Made by a program: the position numbers and the translations under genes. DNA of 64,000 bases from Acidipila sp. (GTDB lineage: Bacteria > Acidobacteriota > Terriglobia > Acidiferrales > UBA7541), in assembly GCA_010365215.1 (NCBI GenBank), contig JAAFGT010000009.1, forward strand, positions 1-64,000, written 5' to 3'. Below the pieces are notes generated by a model, which was not told the DNA's origin, did not search any database, and was given only the letters and a program-made list of their open reading frames with translations. Positions 62,760 to 64,000 of this stretch are shown here, piece after piece. Numbering within the stretch: position 1 is the stretch's first letter; every line of letters starts with the position of its first letter.

Positions 62760-63039
62760 ATTGGCCTCGATCCTTCCTGGCTCAGGGGGCTTTTCTAGGG
62801 GCTGTGGGCAGCCCGGCCCCGCCGAGGGGATCTGCTGGTGTGGGTACCTCTATAGTGTCCCAATCCGGGTCCGGCCGGTCAACCGCCAATATGGCGTCCG
62901 CAATACAACCCGCGGATCATATTCGGAAGACCTGCAGCGCAGCAAAAACTGCCGTCCCTTGGACTGCCGATTCGAGTACAATTCCCGCCTGCGAGAAAGA
63001 TTTTAAAGCATTACGGTCAGGTTCAGGAGCTTCGCTGCC

Positions 63040-63990
63040 GTGAAGCAAAAATATACTCCACCCAGCAGCGCCGATTCACCGCGCTTCACCGGTCTTTCCA
63101 CCTACGCGCGTCTTCCCTACCTTGCGGCGTCCGAAAAAGCGGACTTCGGCATCGTTGGAGTACCCTTCGATTTGGGCTGCTCATTTCGCTCAGGCCCGCG
63201 CTTCGGCCCGGCAGCCGTTCGCGAAGCGTCGCGGCTCATCCGCCGCGCCAACCCTTTCCATCGCATTGACGTTTTTGAGCATCTCTCCGGCGGTGATTAC
63301 GGCGACACGCCGCTGTATCCCAGCGATCTCGAGCGAAGCCTCCAGTCCATCCAGCTTTTTCTGGCGCCGCTGGTGAAGGGCGGGATGGTGCCCATGTGTA
63401 TCGGCGGCGATCATACGATTCCGCTTCCGATTCTCCGCGCCCTGGCCAAAGAGACCGGCGCGCTTGCACTGGTACATTTCGATTCGCACACGGATACCGA
63501 CGATCTGGTTTTTGGCACGAAGATAAACCATGGCACCACTTTCCGCCGCGCTTTGGAGGAAAGGCTCATCGATCCTCAGCGGTCCATCCAGATCGGCATT
63601 CGCGGATCGATGTCGTCAGTCTCGGAGATCGATGAGGCGCGCGCGCTGGGCTTTGAAGTCATCGAAGCCACGGAGATGTTTGCGCTGACCAATGCAGAGC
63701 TGGTGCGCAGGATTACCCGGCGCGTGGGAAAGCACAAAGCCTACCTCACCTTCGACATCGATTTTCTCGATCCCGCCTACGCCCCGGGGACCGGCACACC
63801 GGAGGTGGGCGGCCCTTCCACCCATCAGGCTCTCTCCATCATTCGTGGGTTGGCCGGAATCAACTTTGTGGGCTTCGACCTGGTGGAAGTTTCACCTCCA
63901 TTCGATCACGGGCAGATCACCGCGCTCGCAGCGGCCAATCTGATCTTTGAATTTATTTCGCTGCTCGCCGTGCGCCGCGCAAAAAAGTAA
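63040..63990 (+). CDS. Ureohydrolase (agmatinase/arginase family)
   Basis: 316 residues with a GTG start; AGGAG lies ten bases upstream. Dinuclear-manganese ligands are present: His in CIGGDHTIP, the HFDSHTDTDD cluster, and FDIDFLDPAYAPGTGTPEVGG. SFRSGPRFGPAAVREASRLI is the N-terminal family motif. It hydrolyses a guanidino compound to urea and an amine; agmatine is the commonest substrate for this subfamily, but guanidinobutyrate-type substrates cannot be excluded. The adjacent aminotransferase is divergently encoded. Confidence 0.9.
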   Translation: MKQKYTPPSSADSPRFTGLSTYARLPYLAASEKADFGIVGVPFDLGCSFRSGPRFGPAAVREASRLIRRANPFHRIDVFEHLSGGDYGDTPLYPSDLERSLQSIQLFLAPLVKGGMVPMCIGGDHTIPLPILRALAKETGALALVHFDSHTDTDDLVFGTKINHGTTFRRALEERLIDPQRSIQIGIRGSMSSVSEIDEARALGFEVIEATEMFALTNAELVRRITRRVGKHKAYLTFDIDFLDPAYAPGTGTPEVGGPSTHQALSIIRGLAGINFVGFDLVEVSPPFDHGQITALAAANLIFEFISLLAVRRAKK

Positions 63991-64000
63991 CGGCAGTCCT

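Noticed and set aside
1-64000. CRISPR arrays, insertion sequences, prophage genes, rRNA
   Set aside because: No spaced repeats, transposase or integrase signatures, phage structural genes or rRNA sequence were seen on either strand.

Overview
The window is GC-rich bacterial chromosome, about 60-65% G+C by eye. Its gene content points to an acidobacterium (Acidobacteriota). It carries an ADOP-type orphan permease plus two ADOP remnants, an Oar-like TonB-dependent receptor with an N-terminal carboxypeptidase-regulatory domain, a VWA protein of the type common in acidobacteria, a secreted S9 peptidase with beta-propeller repeats, M1 and M28 peptidases, and a complete F420 biosynthesis operon. 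There is no rRNA, CRISPR array or insertion sequence. The only RNA gene seen is tRNA-Glu(CUC). The species cannot be named from this sequence alone.

Layout. 1-9.2 kb: M1 aminopeptidase (cut by the window edge), a secreted secretin-N-like protein, HIT protein, RlpA lipoprotein, rhomboid protease, universal stress protein plus M28 peptidase, PgsA. 9.3-16.6 kb: one long minus-strand run, trpC-trpF-trpB-trpA-aroQ-aroF-tyrA, followed by a 3-oxoacid CoA-transferase pair. It has a recognisable promoter in front of trpC and a CRP/FNR-like palindrome in front of aroF. 16.7-25.6 kb: S9 peptidase, then a rearranged area. There a receiver-transmembrane-trypsin protein is split by a frameshift, and its 5' end together with the start of a divergent ADOP gene occurs twice (about 515 bp per copy). 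The two copies flank an SDR and a SnoaL-like gene; an intact ADOP follows. 25.6-28.1 kb: osmoprotectant-type ABC importer. 28.4-40.5 kb: TonB-dependent receptor, a perfect intrinsic terminator, then a block of alkaline-phosphatase-superfamily genes: a sulfatase-like TPR protein and three COG3379-like phosphodiesterases, interleaved with a small RHH-like protein and an unrecognised three-TM protein. 40.6-44.7 kb: amidohydrolase, family-5 uracil-DNA glycosylase, a second CoA-transferase pair and methylmalonyl-CoA epimerase. 44.7-51.7 kb: npdG-cofE-cofG-cofH-cofD-cofC, with a stand-alone PEP-utilising C-terminal domain protein divergent from it. 51.7-64 kb: DUF2889 and DUF427 proteins, tRNA-Glu, QueF, coiled-coil and VWA proteins, Lon-like protease, AI-2E-type permease, MFS transporter, class-V aminotransferase and a ureohydrolase.

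How it fits together. The trp/aro run should supply tryptophan and tyrosine from central precursors, but trpE, trpG and trpD are absent here. The cof run encodes de novo synthesis of the deazaflavin F420 and an F420-dependent NADP reductase. The best candidate for an undescribed system is the 31.8-40.5 kb block: three paralogous phosphodiesterases predicted to lie in different compartments, co-encoded with a membrane protein and a 67-residue protein whose tail resembles a motif in the adjacent sulfatase. Its substrate is unknown. The duplicated receiver-protease/ADOP module is the clearest sign of recent rearrangement.
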